Of a stretch of 63,282 nt of DNA, positions 16,051 through 22,480 are shown piece after piece (the first letter of the stretch is position 1; each line of letters begins with the position of its first letter). The stretch lies in NCBI GenBank assembly GCA_023663025.1, contig JAMPIC010000013.1, forward strand, positions 1 through 63,282, given 5' to 3'. A model generated the notes under the pieces. It did not search any database and was not told where the DNA came from. It was given only the letters and a program-made list of their open reading frames with translations. Made by a program: the position numbers and the translations under genes. The DNA is from Prevotella sp. GTDB taxonomy: Bacteria; Bacillota; Clostridia; Oscillospirales; Ruminococcaceae.

Positions 16051-16203
16051 TATAGCAAACTTCTGAATATACGCTCAAATTTTGTAGGGCGGGGGCTCTG
16101 CTCCCGCCTAACACTGCAAATTCATCAAAAGGCGGGAGCAAGCCCCGCCCTACAGCAAATTTTTCCGCAATATGATTATTATTTTGTAGGATTGCTATAA
16201 AAT
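16051..16203. mobile_element. MITE-like element, full copy with diverged core
   Basis: The left end is TATAGCAAACTTCTG, the right end TTGTAGGATTGCTATAA. The core is GTAGGGCGGGGGCTCTGCTC and its complement. The ~520-bp gap between portal and yefM holds this element, purine-rich TTAGAGG repeats on both sides, a late-promoter-like element and the yefM promoter. Confidence 0.7.
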
Positions 16204-16260
16204 AGCTTTTTGTATTTTGCGAGTATAATTTCTATCCTCTAACCTCTAACTTCTACCCTC

Positions 16261-16298
16261 TAGTATAGCACAAAAAAACCGCCCCGAACGGACAGTTT
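16261..16298 (-). promoter_or_regulatory. Candidate phage late promoter, copy 3 (upstream of portal)
   Basis: Minus strand: CTGTCCGTTCGGGGCGG, seven T, TGTGCTATACTAGAGGG. It has a perfect extended -10. It is separated from the portal start by the MITE, giving a leader of about 300 bases, which suggests the MITE inserted between promoter and gene. Confidence 0.6.
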
Positions 16299-16404
16299 GC
16301 TGATAGAAGCAAAAAATTGTAATTCTTGCCTCTTGCCTCTGCCGGCGGACAGTTGATAGTGTACAGTTAAAAATATTAATTTCAATAAATCGGTTTAAAA
16401 ACTA

Positions 16405-16458
16405 TTGACAAATGATTAAAAGTATAATATAATAAAATCAGTACAAAATATTGTACAA
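16405..16458 (+). promoter_or_regulatory. yefM-yoeB promoter and TGTACA-type operator
   Basis: TTGACA at 16405-16410, 17 bp, TATAAT at 16428-16433. Just downstream, GTACAAAATATTGTAC (16441-16456) is an inverted repeat containing TGTACA at 16452-16457, the hexamer recognised by YefM-type repressors. This fits autoregulation by the antitoxin. Confidence 0.75.
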
Positions 16459-16483
16459 TAAATTGTGAGAAAGGCGGTTTAAT

Positions 16484-16738
16484 ATGCTTGCTGTAAATTA
16501 CTCAACTATGCGGAAGAATTTCAAAACGTACTGCGACGAGGCGGCAGACAACGGCGAAACTGTTATAATAACGAGAAAAGATGAAAAAAACGTCGTTATA
16601 ATCAGCCTTGAACAGTACAACCAAATAATGAAAGCCGCCCGCAACGCGGAATATCTTTCAAAAATAGACAGAGCAATCGAACAGCTGTCGGCGGGAAAAG
16701 GTCAGCGGCATGAGCTGATAGAGGTGGAAAATGATTAA
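16484..16738 (+). CDS. yefM: YefM/Phd-type antitoxin
   Basis: An 84-residue protein with the YefM N-terminal DNA-binding fold: MLAVNYSTMRKNFKTYCDEAADNGETVIITRKDEKNVVIIS, then the SLEQYNQI helix and a disordered acidic C-terminus that covers the toxin. AGAAAGGCGG precedes the ATG. It overlaps yoeB by eight bases, the classic antitoxin-first arrangement. It neutralises YoeB and represses the operon through the TGTACA operator. The pair faces against the structural genes and is likely a prophage-borne addiction or anti-superinfection module. Confidence 0.92.
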   Translation: MLAVNYSTMRKNFKTYCDEAADNGETVIITRKDEKNVVIISLEQYNQIMKAARNAEYLSKIDRAIEQLSAGKGQRHELIEVEND

Positions 16739-16988
16739 ATTCTGGTCTGACAGGGCGTGGGACGATTATTTGTACTGGCAAATGCAGGACAAGAAAACAG
16801 TCCAAAAAATCAACGACCTTATAAAAGACATTGAGCGAAACGGACTAAACAAGGGAACGGGACACCCCGAGCCGTTAAAGTACCGCAAAGCGTGGAGCAG
16901 ACATATCGACCACGGAAACAGACTGATATACAACATTATTGACGGAAATCTGTGGATAATATCCTGCAAAGGACATTATGAGGACTGA
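16731..16988 (+). CDS. yoeB: YoeB-type mRNA interferase toxin
   Basis: An 85-residue toxin aligning along its length with YoeB: WDDYLYWQMQDKKTVQKIN, the EPLKY segment with the catalytic Glu, an RLIY segment with the catalytic Arg, and the C-terminal CKGHYED with the essential His-Tyr. YoeB binds the ribosome A site and cleaves mRNA. All expected catalytic residues are present, so it should be active. Translation is coupled to yefM through the eight-base overlap. Confidence 0.92.
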   Translation: MIKFWSDRAWDDYLYWQMQDKKTVQKINDLIKDIERNGLNKGTGHPEPLKYRKAWSRHIDHGNRLIYNIIDGNLWIISCKGHYED

Positions 16989-17013
16989 ATAATCTATAAA
17001 TAGAGGTTTGATT

Positions 17014-17412
17014 ATGGCAAAATATTCATATCCCGCAGTTTTTACCGAAGAGGAAGTCGGAGGCTACAGCGTGAGTTTTCCCGACATTGAAAGCTGTTTT
17101 ACACAAGGCGAGGATATGACCGACGCAATGGAAATGGCGGCGGACGCTTTGTGTCTTATTCTCTACGATATGGAAAAGAACAACAGGGAAATACCGCCGC
17201 CGACGGATATAAAAGCGATTAAAACCGCCGAAAACGAAATCGTTTCATATGTGTACTGCGATACGATGTTTTACAAGAAATTTTTTGAAAACAAGTCCGT
17301 CAAGAAAACGCTGAGCATACCGTCTTGGCTTAATGAAAAAGCGGAAGCCGAGCACATAAATTTCTCCTCGGTTCTGCAAAGCGCACTGAAAGAAAGATTG
17401 AATTTGAATTGA
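17014..17412 (+). CDS. Orphan HicB-family antitoxin-like protein
   Basis: A 132-residue protein with the HicB fold (YPAVFTEEEVGGYSVSFPDIESCFTQGEDMTDAMEMAADAL) and a C-terminal RHH-like region (KKTLSIPSWLNEKAEAEHINFSSVLQSALKERL). It is paralogous to the HicB at 19873, with near-identical C-terminal ends. The ATG ending TTGATTATG follows AGAGG. No hicA is next to it; it starts 25 bp after yoeB, so it may be an orphan antitoxin recruited to the YefM-YoeB operon, or a survivor of a lost hicAB. Confidence 0.8.
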   Translation: MAKYSYPAVFTEEEVGGYSVSFPDIESCFTQGEDMTDAMEMAADALCLILYDMEKNNREIPPPTDIKAIKTAENEIVSYVYCDTMFYKKFFENKSVKKTLSIPSWLNEKAEAEHINFSSVLQSALKERLNLN

Positions 17413-17562
17413 CTGTTCCCGCTCTTAACGGAGCGGTAGTTTCTTTTAACTATCAACTGTAAACCGTCAAAAAACCTGCGCGACCCCGACTGGAAGCAAG
17501 AAAACAAGAGGCAAGAAGCAAGAAATTGCAATTCTTGCCTCTTGCCTCTGAAACTCTTGTCT

Positions 17563-17736
17563 TTAATTGCGGAGCATAGTAAGCTCCGCATCTGTAAGCT
17601 TGTCGGCGGTAATGCCTTTCTTTTTGCAGTATTGGCTAAGCTTGCGTGCGTTGTACATAGGAGCGTTCCTGTTAAATTCGGCAGTCATTATGCCGTAATC
17701 TTCAAGGCTTTTTATTATTTTTTTATTTTCTTTCAT
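17563..17736 (-). CDS. Small conserved-looking protein downstream of an inserted toxin-antitoxin block
   Basis: A 57-residue frame with a very good GGAGGTAACGGCA site before its ATG. The sequence is basic: MKENKKIIKSLEDYGIMTAE, FNRNAPMYNARKLSQYCKKK, GITADKLTDAELTMLRN. It has no membrane segment or signal. It lies after terL, in the same direction. Function unknown; the strong start signal and natural composition support a real gene. Confidence 0.65.
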   Translation of the reverse strand: MKENKKIIKSLEDYGIMTAEFNRNAPMYNARKLSQYCKKKGITADKLTDAELTMLRN

Positions 17737-17804
17737 TGCCGTTACCTCCGTAATATTTGATTAAAAGCGCGTCAGCAGAAGTTTTAACTGTACACTGTAC
17801 ACTG

Positions 17805-19499
17805 TCAAAAAACCTGCGCGTCCCAGCAAGGATTTTCCATTTCAAGCTGCGCAAGGAAAACCGCGTTAATAAGCGAAACCACACAGTCCACCTTCCCCTC
17901 GGACTTCTTTTTGTTTACATACTTGTTCAGATTTGTGTCCTCGGTGCAGCGGGCATTTTCAAAATTTATCTCCAAAAGCTCATTTTCGTCATAAGCAAAC
18001 TTTTTCGTGAGAATTTTTTCTTTAAGCAGCTTTGTGGGACGGTGCAGAACACTTGAATGCTGCTTGATCTCCACACACTGAATAGGCTCGGGAGCATTCT
18101 CCAGCTTCTGCACCGTTGAAAGGGCGTTGTAACGGTCAAACCCCAGCTGAACAACCTCAACGCCGTACTTCTGCGGAATTGACAGCACGAACCGCTCTAC
18201 AAAGCCGTAGTCGATAACATTGTCCCCGCAGGCAAAACAAACCCCGTCCCGAATAAGCTTTCTGTAATTGACATTTTCCCTTTGAGACTTTTCTTCAAGC
18301 CTGTCCGCGGGAATAAATCCCCACACTTTGGCATAAAGACAGTCCCCCTCAAACGTAACCATTGCAAGGGACGTGTTATCGTCCGTCAGCGAAAGGTCAA
18401 GACCCAGCCACACACGCCGCCCCCGCCAGAAGTCCAGATCCTCGGCGCGGCGGCATTCCCGTACTTTCAGAATGTCAACATATCCCACAACCCCAAGACC
18501 CTTGTAACGTATGTTGCAGTGCTTGCAAAGGAAATTTTCCCGCATATTCTCATACAGCACCGCAAGGGTGCGCTTTTCACATAAAGCCTCAAAAAGATTA
18601 CGGCTCGTCACCGCCACGGGGTTTGACTGGTAAATAACCCGGTCGTCCGTCTGCCAAAGATCGTCAACCAGCAAATAATCGTCCGGCTCAAACAAAAGCG
18701 CGAAATACCGCCTGTTTTTCGCAAAGCTTTCCACCCTGTCAAGTGTCTTTTTCGCAATGTCGATCTCGTCTTTCAAGGCGTTCTCATCGTTTGGGTACTG
18801 TGTGGAAAGAATTATCCCCAGCCTGTTTTTCATATTAACCTGCGAGGAACGCATTGCCTCAATGGGGTAATTATCCATTGCCCCCGCTTCGTCCGCAAGG
18901 AACATATTTGCCAGCTTGCCGTCCATTTTGTCGTTTGAGTAAGCAAGAGGCGTGTATTCGCTGTCCGTTGCAAGACAGCGGATCTCGCTCCGCAGAAGCT
19001 TGAAAATAGTGCCGTCGTTAAGGGCGGGAGAGGATTTTATAATTTTCTTTATGGCGATCTGTAATTCTTTGGAAAGTTTCAGGTCGGGAGCAACGGAAAA
19101 ATACCGCCCGAACTTCCCCATAATAAGCATACCGAGTATGAAAATAAGACCCGCGTAGAACGTCTTGAAATTCTTTCGGCATATCTCCAAAAGCGCCGTG
19201 CGGTAATACCAAGAATTGTCCGACCGCGCCCGCGTGCAGAATACCGCCGTAATAAGAAGCCAAGCGTAAGGCTCGGCGCATTCATACATAGGCTTGCTTA
19301 AGTCGGGGTGAATAATAAGCTTTAAAAGACTGCACAAAACCCCGTAAACCTGCTCGTCAATGTACGCCTCATCGTCCCCGCCGCGAACGATCTCCAGCCA
19401 AGCCTCGCACTGTTTTTTCACATATTTGGGAACTTTGTCGTTATCCGGCTGTACGCACAGTTCTGCATACTTCACAGCCTGCCCTTCGGTTATTTTCAT
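17805..19499 (-). CDS. terL: Terminase large subunit
   Basis: A 564-residue protein from the ATG ending at 19499, preceded by GGGGTGATGAA. The ATPase part carries a deviant Walker A (RKNFKT, residues 108-113) and Walker B MFLADEAGA (Asp-Glu at 203-204). The nuclease part starts near 380 with LGLDLSLTDDNTSLAMV and has further acidic residues in QLGFDRYNA and GKVDCVVSLINAV. It powers DNA packaging and cuts concatemers. The longer frame back to 19577 has no ribosome binding site. Its own start sequence is duplicated at 20346-20369, beyond the hicAB genes, showing that hicAB inserted at the beginning of terL. Confidence 0.93.
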   Translation of the reverse strand: MKITEGQAVKYAELCVQPDNDKVPKYVKKQCEAWLEIVRGGDDEAYIDEQVYGVLCSLLKLIIHPDLSKPMYECAEPYAWLLITAVFCTRARSDNSWYYRTALLEICRKNFKTFYAGLIFILGMLIMGKFGRYFSVAPDLKLSKELQIAIKKIIKSSPALNDGTIFKLLRSEIRCLATDSEYTPLAYSNDKMDGKLANMFLADEAGAMDNYPIEAMRSSQVNMKNRLGIILSTQYPNDENALKDEIDIAKKTLDRVESFAKNRRYFALLFEPDDYLLVDDLWQTDDRVIYQSNPVAVTSRNLFEALCEKRTLAVLYENMRENFLCKHCNIRYKGLGVVGYVDILKVRECRRAEDLDFWRGRRVWLGLDLSLTDDNTSLAMVTFEGDCLYAKVWGFIPADRLEEKSQRENVNYRKLIRDGVCFACGDNVIDYGFVERFVLSIPQKYGVEVVQLGFDRYNALSTVQKLENAPEPIQCVEIKQHSSVLHRPTKLLKEKILTKKFAYDENELLEINFENARCTEDTNLNKYVNKKKSEGKVDCVVSLINAVFLAQLEMENPCWDAQVF

Positions 19500-19500
19500 T
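19477..19500. repeat. 24-bp direct repeat (terL 5' end), copy 1
   Basis: This covers the first codons of terL. It is identical to 20346-20369. The two copies bracket the hicAB operon. Confidence 0.85.
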
Positions 19501-19610
19501 TCATCACCCCAAAAGCAGTGTATAGTTGATATTTTAACTGTTAACTGTTCTTTGTATACTATGCACATAATACGCATAATTTTTCATATAATATTTACCG
19601 GGAAAGCTTC

Positions 19611-19639
19611 TTGACAATACGCATAATACGCGCTATAAT
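19611..19639 (+). promoter_or_regulatory. hicAB promoter
   Basis: TTGACA at 19611-19616, 17 bp, TATAAT at 19634-19639. ATACGCATAATACGCG direct repeats within and upstream of the spacer (19569-19632) are likely HicB operator sites. Transcription runs away from terL. Confidence 0.8.
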
Positions 19640-19658
19640 ATTATCAAGAGGTGAGGAT

Positions 19659-19841
19659 ATGACGGCTAAGGAAATTTTAAAAATTCTCAAAAAAGACGGC
19701 TGGGTGAAAAAAAGTCAGAACGGTTCACACTGTCAGCTTGTGCACCCGTCCAAAAGCGGTAAAGTCACCGTACCGATACACAGCGGCGATATAAAACCCA
19801 AGCTTGCCGCCTCGATACTTAAACAGGCGGGGCTGAAATGA
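19659..19841 (+). CDS. hicA: HicA mRNA interferase toxin
   Basis: A 60-residue toxin with GAGGTGAGG before its ATG. It has the double-stranded RNA-binding-like HicA fold: MTAKEILKILKKDGWVKKSQNGSHCQLVHPS, with the catalytic His in GSHCQL, then KVTVPIHSGDIKPKLAASILKQAGL. It cleaves mRNA unless bound by HicB. It is followed by hicB after 31 bp. Confidence 0.92.
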   Translation: MTAKEILKILKKDGWVKKSQNGSHCQLVHPSKSGKVTVPIHSGDIKPKLAASILKQAGLK

Positions 19842-19872
19842 CCGCCGCCCCCGACTTTGAAAGGAGCTAATT

Positions 19873-20280
19873 ATGAAAGATACCAAACTGATTTACCCTG
19901 CATGCTTTTACCCCGACGAGGGCGGATATGTCGTTATCATACCCGACCTGCCCGGCTGTATGACGCAGGGGAACACCCTAGATGAAGCCGTTGAAATGGC
20001 AATAGACGCTGCCTCGGGCTGGGTTCTCGACGAGCTGGAGGACGGGAAGAAACCGCCTAAATCCTCAGAGCTTTCCGATGTAACTCCCGACGAATACCCC
20101 GACGGTTTTGTAAGCCTGCTGTTTCTCGATATGGACAGCTACGCCGAAAAATACGGTTCAAAAGCAGTCCGCAAGAACTGTACAATCCCCGCCTGGCTCA
20201 ACACCGCCGCAGAACAGGCGAATATAAACTTTTCCGCAGTTTTGCAGTCCGCCTTGAAAGAACGGCTTAATATCGAATAA
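19873..20280 (+). CDS. hicB: HicB antitoxin
   Basis: A 135-residue antitoxin with the HicB N-terminal domain (YPACFYPDEGGYVVIIPDLPGCMTQGNTLDEAVEMA) and a C-terminal DNA-binding region (NCTIPAWLNTAAEQANINFSAVLQSALKERL). AAAGGAG precedes the ATG. It neutralises HicA and represses the promoter at 19611. A terminator follows 10 bp after the stop. The C-terminus is nearly the same as in the orphan HicB at 17014. Confidence 0.92.
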   Translation: MKDTKLIYPACFYPDEGGYVVIIPDLPGCMTQGNTLDEAVEMAIDAASGWVLDELEDGKKPPKSSELSDVTPDEYPDGFVSLLFLDMDSYAEKYGSKAVRKNCTIPAWLNTAAEQANINFSAVLQSALKERLNIE

Positions 20281-20289
20281 CCGCAGTTT

Positions 20290-20318
20290 CCCCGCCGGCT
20301 GTCAGCGGGGATTTTTTT
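20290..20318 (+). terminator. hicAB terminator
   Basis: Stem CCCCGC/GCGGGG (20290-20295 with 20305-20310) followed by ATTTTTTT. It ends the plus-strand hicAB transcript. Confidence 0.85.
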
Positions 20319-20345
20319 ACGGCAATCCTGCCAAAGAATAACTCC

Positions 20346-20369
20346 GCCTGCCCTTCGGTTATTTTCATT
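20346..20369. repeat. 24-bp direct repeat (terL 5' end), copy 2
   Basis: A second copy of the terL start, here preceded on the minus strand by GAGGGGCAG and ATGGCTTCA, a good ribosome binding site and start. It may be the original terL beginning, separated from the gene when hicAB inserted. Confidence 0.8.
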
Positions 20370-20405
20370 GAAGCCATCTGCCCCTCTGACTTCTTAAAAA
20401 TAATT

Positions 20406-20609
20406 TTAAGCTATAACGTTAATTGATTTTATATCAGTAACCCCGAAACATACGAATTGATTTGTTTCCGTTATCAAATCAATGCTTTCACCCTGATAAT
20501 CGCATAAATCATCATCGGCAGTATATTCGTCTACAATACCAACCCATTTTTTGTCATTTACGTCAATAATTTCAACTTTTTTGTTAAGGAATGTTTCTAA
20601 ATCACTCAT
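20406..20609 (-). CDS. Small Sm-like acidic protein, candidate Ntox50-family immunity protein 3
   Basis: A 67-residue protein from the ATG ending at 20609 (MSDLETFLNKKVEIIDVNDKKWVGIVDEYTADDD...) with AAAGGGTG nine bases upstream. It is a paralogue of the genes at 20662, 20967 and 13472: same ...DLExF-L-xKxV-I-x-D start, acidic loop and final IKSI. Its start overlaps the stop of an orphan toxin end (ATGAGTGA). The most diverged of the three here, it would protect against an older toxin variant. Confidence 0.72.
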   Translation of the reverse strand: MSDLETFLNKKVEIIDVNDKKWVGIVDEYTADDDLCDYQGESIDLITETNQFVCFGVTDIKSINVIA

Positions 20610-20661
20610 TATCTTTTTCACCCTTTCTCGTCACTATATAACGTCCTGACGCAGTATAGCC
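20602..20661 (-). pseudogene. Orphan toxin C-terminal end (Ntox50-like), copy 2
   Basis: Directly after the stop of the gene at 20662, the minus strand encodes GYTASGRYIVTRKGEKDNE and a stop that overlaps the next immunity start. The intact Ntox50 ends HYSKTGTHIVPTRRKEEKDD. Residues Y, G, IV, TR, K, E, KD align with small gaps. No start codon. It is read as a remnant of a replaced toxin end. Confidence 0.6.
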
Positions 20662-20865
20662 TTATATTAATTCAATCGACTTTATTTCAGACTGATAAAG
20701 TGCTATTCCGTATTTTGTGTTTTCGTCCGGAATAATACCAATGCTGTCCTCTGTATCATCATTTTCATAAGCCGAGCAATACATATCGACATAGCCTTTA
20801 TGTTCAATTCCGTCAGTGTCAACAACAACAACGTTTTTGTATAAAAAATCTTCAAGATTAATCAT
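20662..20865 (-). CDS. Small Sm-like acidic protein, candidate Ntox50-family immunity protein 2
   Basis: A 67-residue protein (MINLEDFLYKNVVVVDTDGI...GIALYQSEIKSIELI) with AGGAGGGG before the ATG. It shares its first 16 residues and most of its core with the protein at 20967. Its ATG lies within an ATGA overlap with the stop of the orphan toxin end upstream, the same coupling as an intact toxin-immunity pair. It is likely the immunity gene of a decayed earlier toxin. Confidence 0.78.
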   Translation of the reverse strand: MINLEDFLYKNVVVVDTDGIEHKGYVDMYCSAYENDDTEDSIGIIPDENTKYGIALYQSEIKSIELI

Positions 20866-20935
20866 ATTTTTTCCCCTCCTTTTTTCTTAACGGAACAAGA
20901 TGTGTTCCTGTTTTTGAATACGAACACTTTCTACC
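20862..20935 (-). pseudogene. Orphan Ntox50 C-terminal end, copy 1
   Basis: Minus-strand frame YSKTGTHLVPLRKKGGEKI then TGA overlapping the ATG of the next immunity gene. The intact Ntox50 has YSKTGTHIVPTRRKEE at the same place, and DNA identity extends across this stretch. There is no start codon or linker. It is a displaced toxin end that kept its immunity gene. Confidence 0.82.
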
Positions 20936-20966
20936 GGAAGCAATATCTTGCCTCTTGAAAATAAAT

Positions 20967-21176
20967 TTAATCTACAGTGCTAATTGATTTTATTTCAGAA
21001 CGAAAAAGACCAATACCAAGTTTAGAATTTTCATCTGTAACAAGTCCGATACTTTCCTCCGGATCGTCGGGGTCATCATCAGCCGAACAGTACATATCGA
21101 CATAGCCAAAATGTTCAACGCCGTAAATATCGACTACAACAACGTTTTTGTACAAAAAATCTTCGAGATTAATCAT
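20967..21176 (-). CDS. Small Sm-like acidic protein, candidate immunity protein of the intact Ntox50
   Basis: A 69-residue protein from the ATG ending at 21176, with AAAGGAAG upstream inside the toxin gene. The two genes overlap by eight bases. MINLEDFLYKNVVVVDIYGVEHFGYVDMYCSADD, an acidic DDPDDPEES loop and IKSIS define the family shared with 20662, 20406 and 13472. The beta-strand pattern suggests an Sm-like barrel. Tight coupling to Ntox50 is the main evidence for an immunity role. Confidence 0.8.
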   Translation of the reverse strand: MINLEDFLYKNVVVVDIYGVEHFGYVDMYCSADDDPDDPEESIGLVTDENSKLGIGLFRSEIKSISTVD

Positions 21177-21792
21177 CTTTTTCTTCCTTTCTTCTTGTCG
21201 GTACAATATGTGTCCCTGTTTTGGAATAATGAATTTTAACTGAATTAGTAGGCGTTTCAGCTTTAGTAACGCGATTAACATCAACGCCGATAATTTTATC
21301 GCAAGTTATTGTTTCTTTAATCTGACCGTTGCCGTATATGTGTATATACCCCGTCCCGTGTTGTTTATTAACAATCTCCCGAGCCTCGCTTTCGGAAATT
21401 GTTAAATAACTTCGTCCTTTAATATACCCGCTGCCTTTTATATGCCTTGCCTGTTTTTCGTGATTAATTTCCAGCTTTATTGAGCCGTTCTTAATGTTTT
21501 CTTTAATTATATCACCCGCTCCGCCGCCTGTCAACCCCGCCGAAGAACTTCCGCTCGTAAACCTTCCGTTCTTAGGATCGTGGTTGTGATTGTACCGCAG
21601 TTCCGCAAAGCTTTCATCATCGTCGGCAATACCGTAACATGCTTTCAACCTCGCAAGTCTCAGCTCCGCGAACAATATATCACCTCGCGCCCGCAAAGCC
21701 GCCAGCAGTCTTTCGGCGTCCTCAATACAAATTTCAGCTTTAATTTTTTCAAGCCATTTCTCTGCTTCCGCAACGTCCGGAAAAACAAACAT
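21169..21792 (-). CDS. Polymorphic toxin with C-terminal Ntox50 domain on a short phage carrier
   Basis: A 207-residue protein from the ATG ending at 21792, with AAAGGTGAT five bases upstream; the frame is open to 21957 but without start signals. Residues 1-60 are helical and resemble the segment before the linker in the prohead protease (AERLLAALRARG). The linker ELRYNHNHDPKNGRFTSG is at 64-81, GGAGDIIK at 90-97. Residues ~107-200 match Ntox50 (PF15542): KQARHIKGS, GRSYLTIS, HGTGYI, IGVDVNRVT and KIHYSKTGTHIVP. Ntox50 is a predicted RNase-type toxin domain. The protein lacks a secretion signal, so delivery with the virion or intracellular action is implied. An immunity-like gene overlaps its end. 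Confidence 0.88.
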   Translation of the reverse strand: MFVFPDVAEAEKWLEKIKAEICIEDAERLLAALRARGDILFAELRLARLKACYGIADDDESFAELRYNHNHDPKNGRFTSGSSSAGLTGGGAGDIIKENIKNGSIKLEINHEKQARHIKGSGYIKGRSYLTISESEAREIVNKQHGTGYIHIYGNGQIKETITCDKIIGVDVNRVTKAETPTNSVKIHYSKTGTHIVPTRRKEEKDD

Positions 21793-21840
21793 AAAATCAC
21801 CTTTCGGAGAGCATAAATTCAGAACCCGCTCTTTTGTTTT

Positions 21841-21877
21841 AATTTTAGCACAAAAAAGCGCCCCGAACGGACACTTT
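21841..21877 (-). promoter_or_regulatory. Candidate phage late promoter, copy 2 (upstream of Ntox50)
   Basis: Minus strand: GTGTCCGTTCGGGGCGC, six T, TGTGCTAAAAT. It lies about 50 bases before the Ntox50 start, showing that this toxin is placed under the same signal as capsid and portal. Confidence 0.58.
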
Positions 21878-21927
21878 ACAGTTGACTGTTTATAGTGTAT
21901 AGTTGATATTTTTGTCCGCACGCCAAA

Positions 21928-21955
21928 TAAAAAGAGAGCGCATTTCTGCACTCTC
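21928..21955 (-). terminator. GAAA-loop terminator after the second MGGRGASSG gene
   Basis: Minus strand stem GAGAGTGCA / TGCGCTCTC (one G-T pair) closed by GAAA and followed by TTTTTATTT. The hairpin is identical to the one at 22453-22480. Confidence 0.85.
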
Positions 21956-21964
21956 AATAGAAAG

Positions 21965-22039
21965 AAAAATCCGTTCCCGAACTTGCATCGGTCCTACGTC
22001 TATCAACGCGTGCTTGCTATCAACACTCTACGGATTTTT
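21965..22039 (-). ncRNA. Candidate tRNA-like cloverleaf RNA element
   Basis: Minus strand: acceptor-like arms AATCCGT (22036-22030) and ACGGATT (21974-21968), then GTGTT-GATAGCA-AGCAC, GCGT-TGATAG-ACGT and CCGA-TGCAAGT-TCGG. The last arm has a seven-base loop of T-loop type. Overall size and four-way form resemble a tRNA, but the loop is TGCAAGT rather than TTCRANY and there is no CCA. It overlaps the last codons of the 22028 gene and precedes a terminator by about 10 bases. Folding was done by eye. Confidence 0.4.
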
Positions 22040-22426
22040 CTTTTTATAATCATACCATAGTTTTTTTACTTTGTCAACCATTTTCTTTTCTTCGGTTGTA
22101 AGATTTGCCGCGCCTTTTTTGCTGTCATTTTCGCTATGTATGTAGCCGTGATGTGTATGCGGCTGCATATTTTGATGAGGGTGATTAAGTTCAACGATTT
22201 TATTTCGTTTGTTTTGGGTATCAAAATATACAATCCGCCTTATTTTCCCAACAGCATTTACTTCCGCATAAACACGTCCTCTTGTCATTGTTTCCGCTAA
22301 ATCTTCCGAAGTATTACCGGTTTTCTCCACAAACTTAATATTCCCGTCAGTAAGCAATGTTTTATACTCCGTCCCGTACTTCCTGCCCTTGTCACTAATC
22401 CCGCTGCTTGCACCTCTGCCGCCCAT
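22028..22426 (-). CDS. MGGRGASSG-type small phage protein, candidate toxin module (copy 2)
   Basis: A 132-residue protein from the ATG ending at 22426, with AAGGAGA eight bases upstream; the longer frame to 22510 has no signals. It starts MGGRGASSGISDKGRKYGTEY, a Gly/Ser leader common next to phage head proteins, followed by IKFVEKTG, TMTRGRVYAEVN, RIVYFDTQNKR and PHTHHGYIHSE, then a basic helix. It is a diverged paralogue of the protein at 22632. The strand pattern with clustered histidines could suit a small nuclease fold, but no family was identified with certainty. No immunity-like gene follows; instead a structured RNA candidate and a terminator. Confidence 0.72.
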   Translation of the reverse strand: MGGRGASSGISDKGRKYGTEYKTLLTDGNIKFVEKTGNTSEDLAETMTRGRVYAEVNAVGKIRRIVYFDTQNKRNKIVELNHPHQNMQPHTHHGYIHSENDSKKGAANLTTEEKKMVDKVKKLWYDYKKKNP

Positions 22427-22452
22427 AAAAAATTTCTCCTTAAAATTTAAAA

Positions 22453-22480
22453 TAAAAAGAGAGCGCATTTCTGCACTCTC
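22453..22480 (-). terminator. GAAA-loop terminator after the first MGGRGASSG gene
   Basis: Minus strand GAGAGTGCA-GAAA-TGCGCTCTC plus TTTTTATTTT. The same hairpin is found at 21934-21955. Confidence 0.85.
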
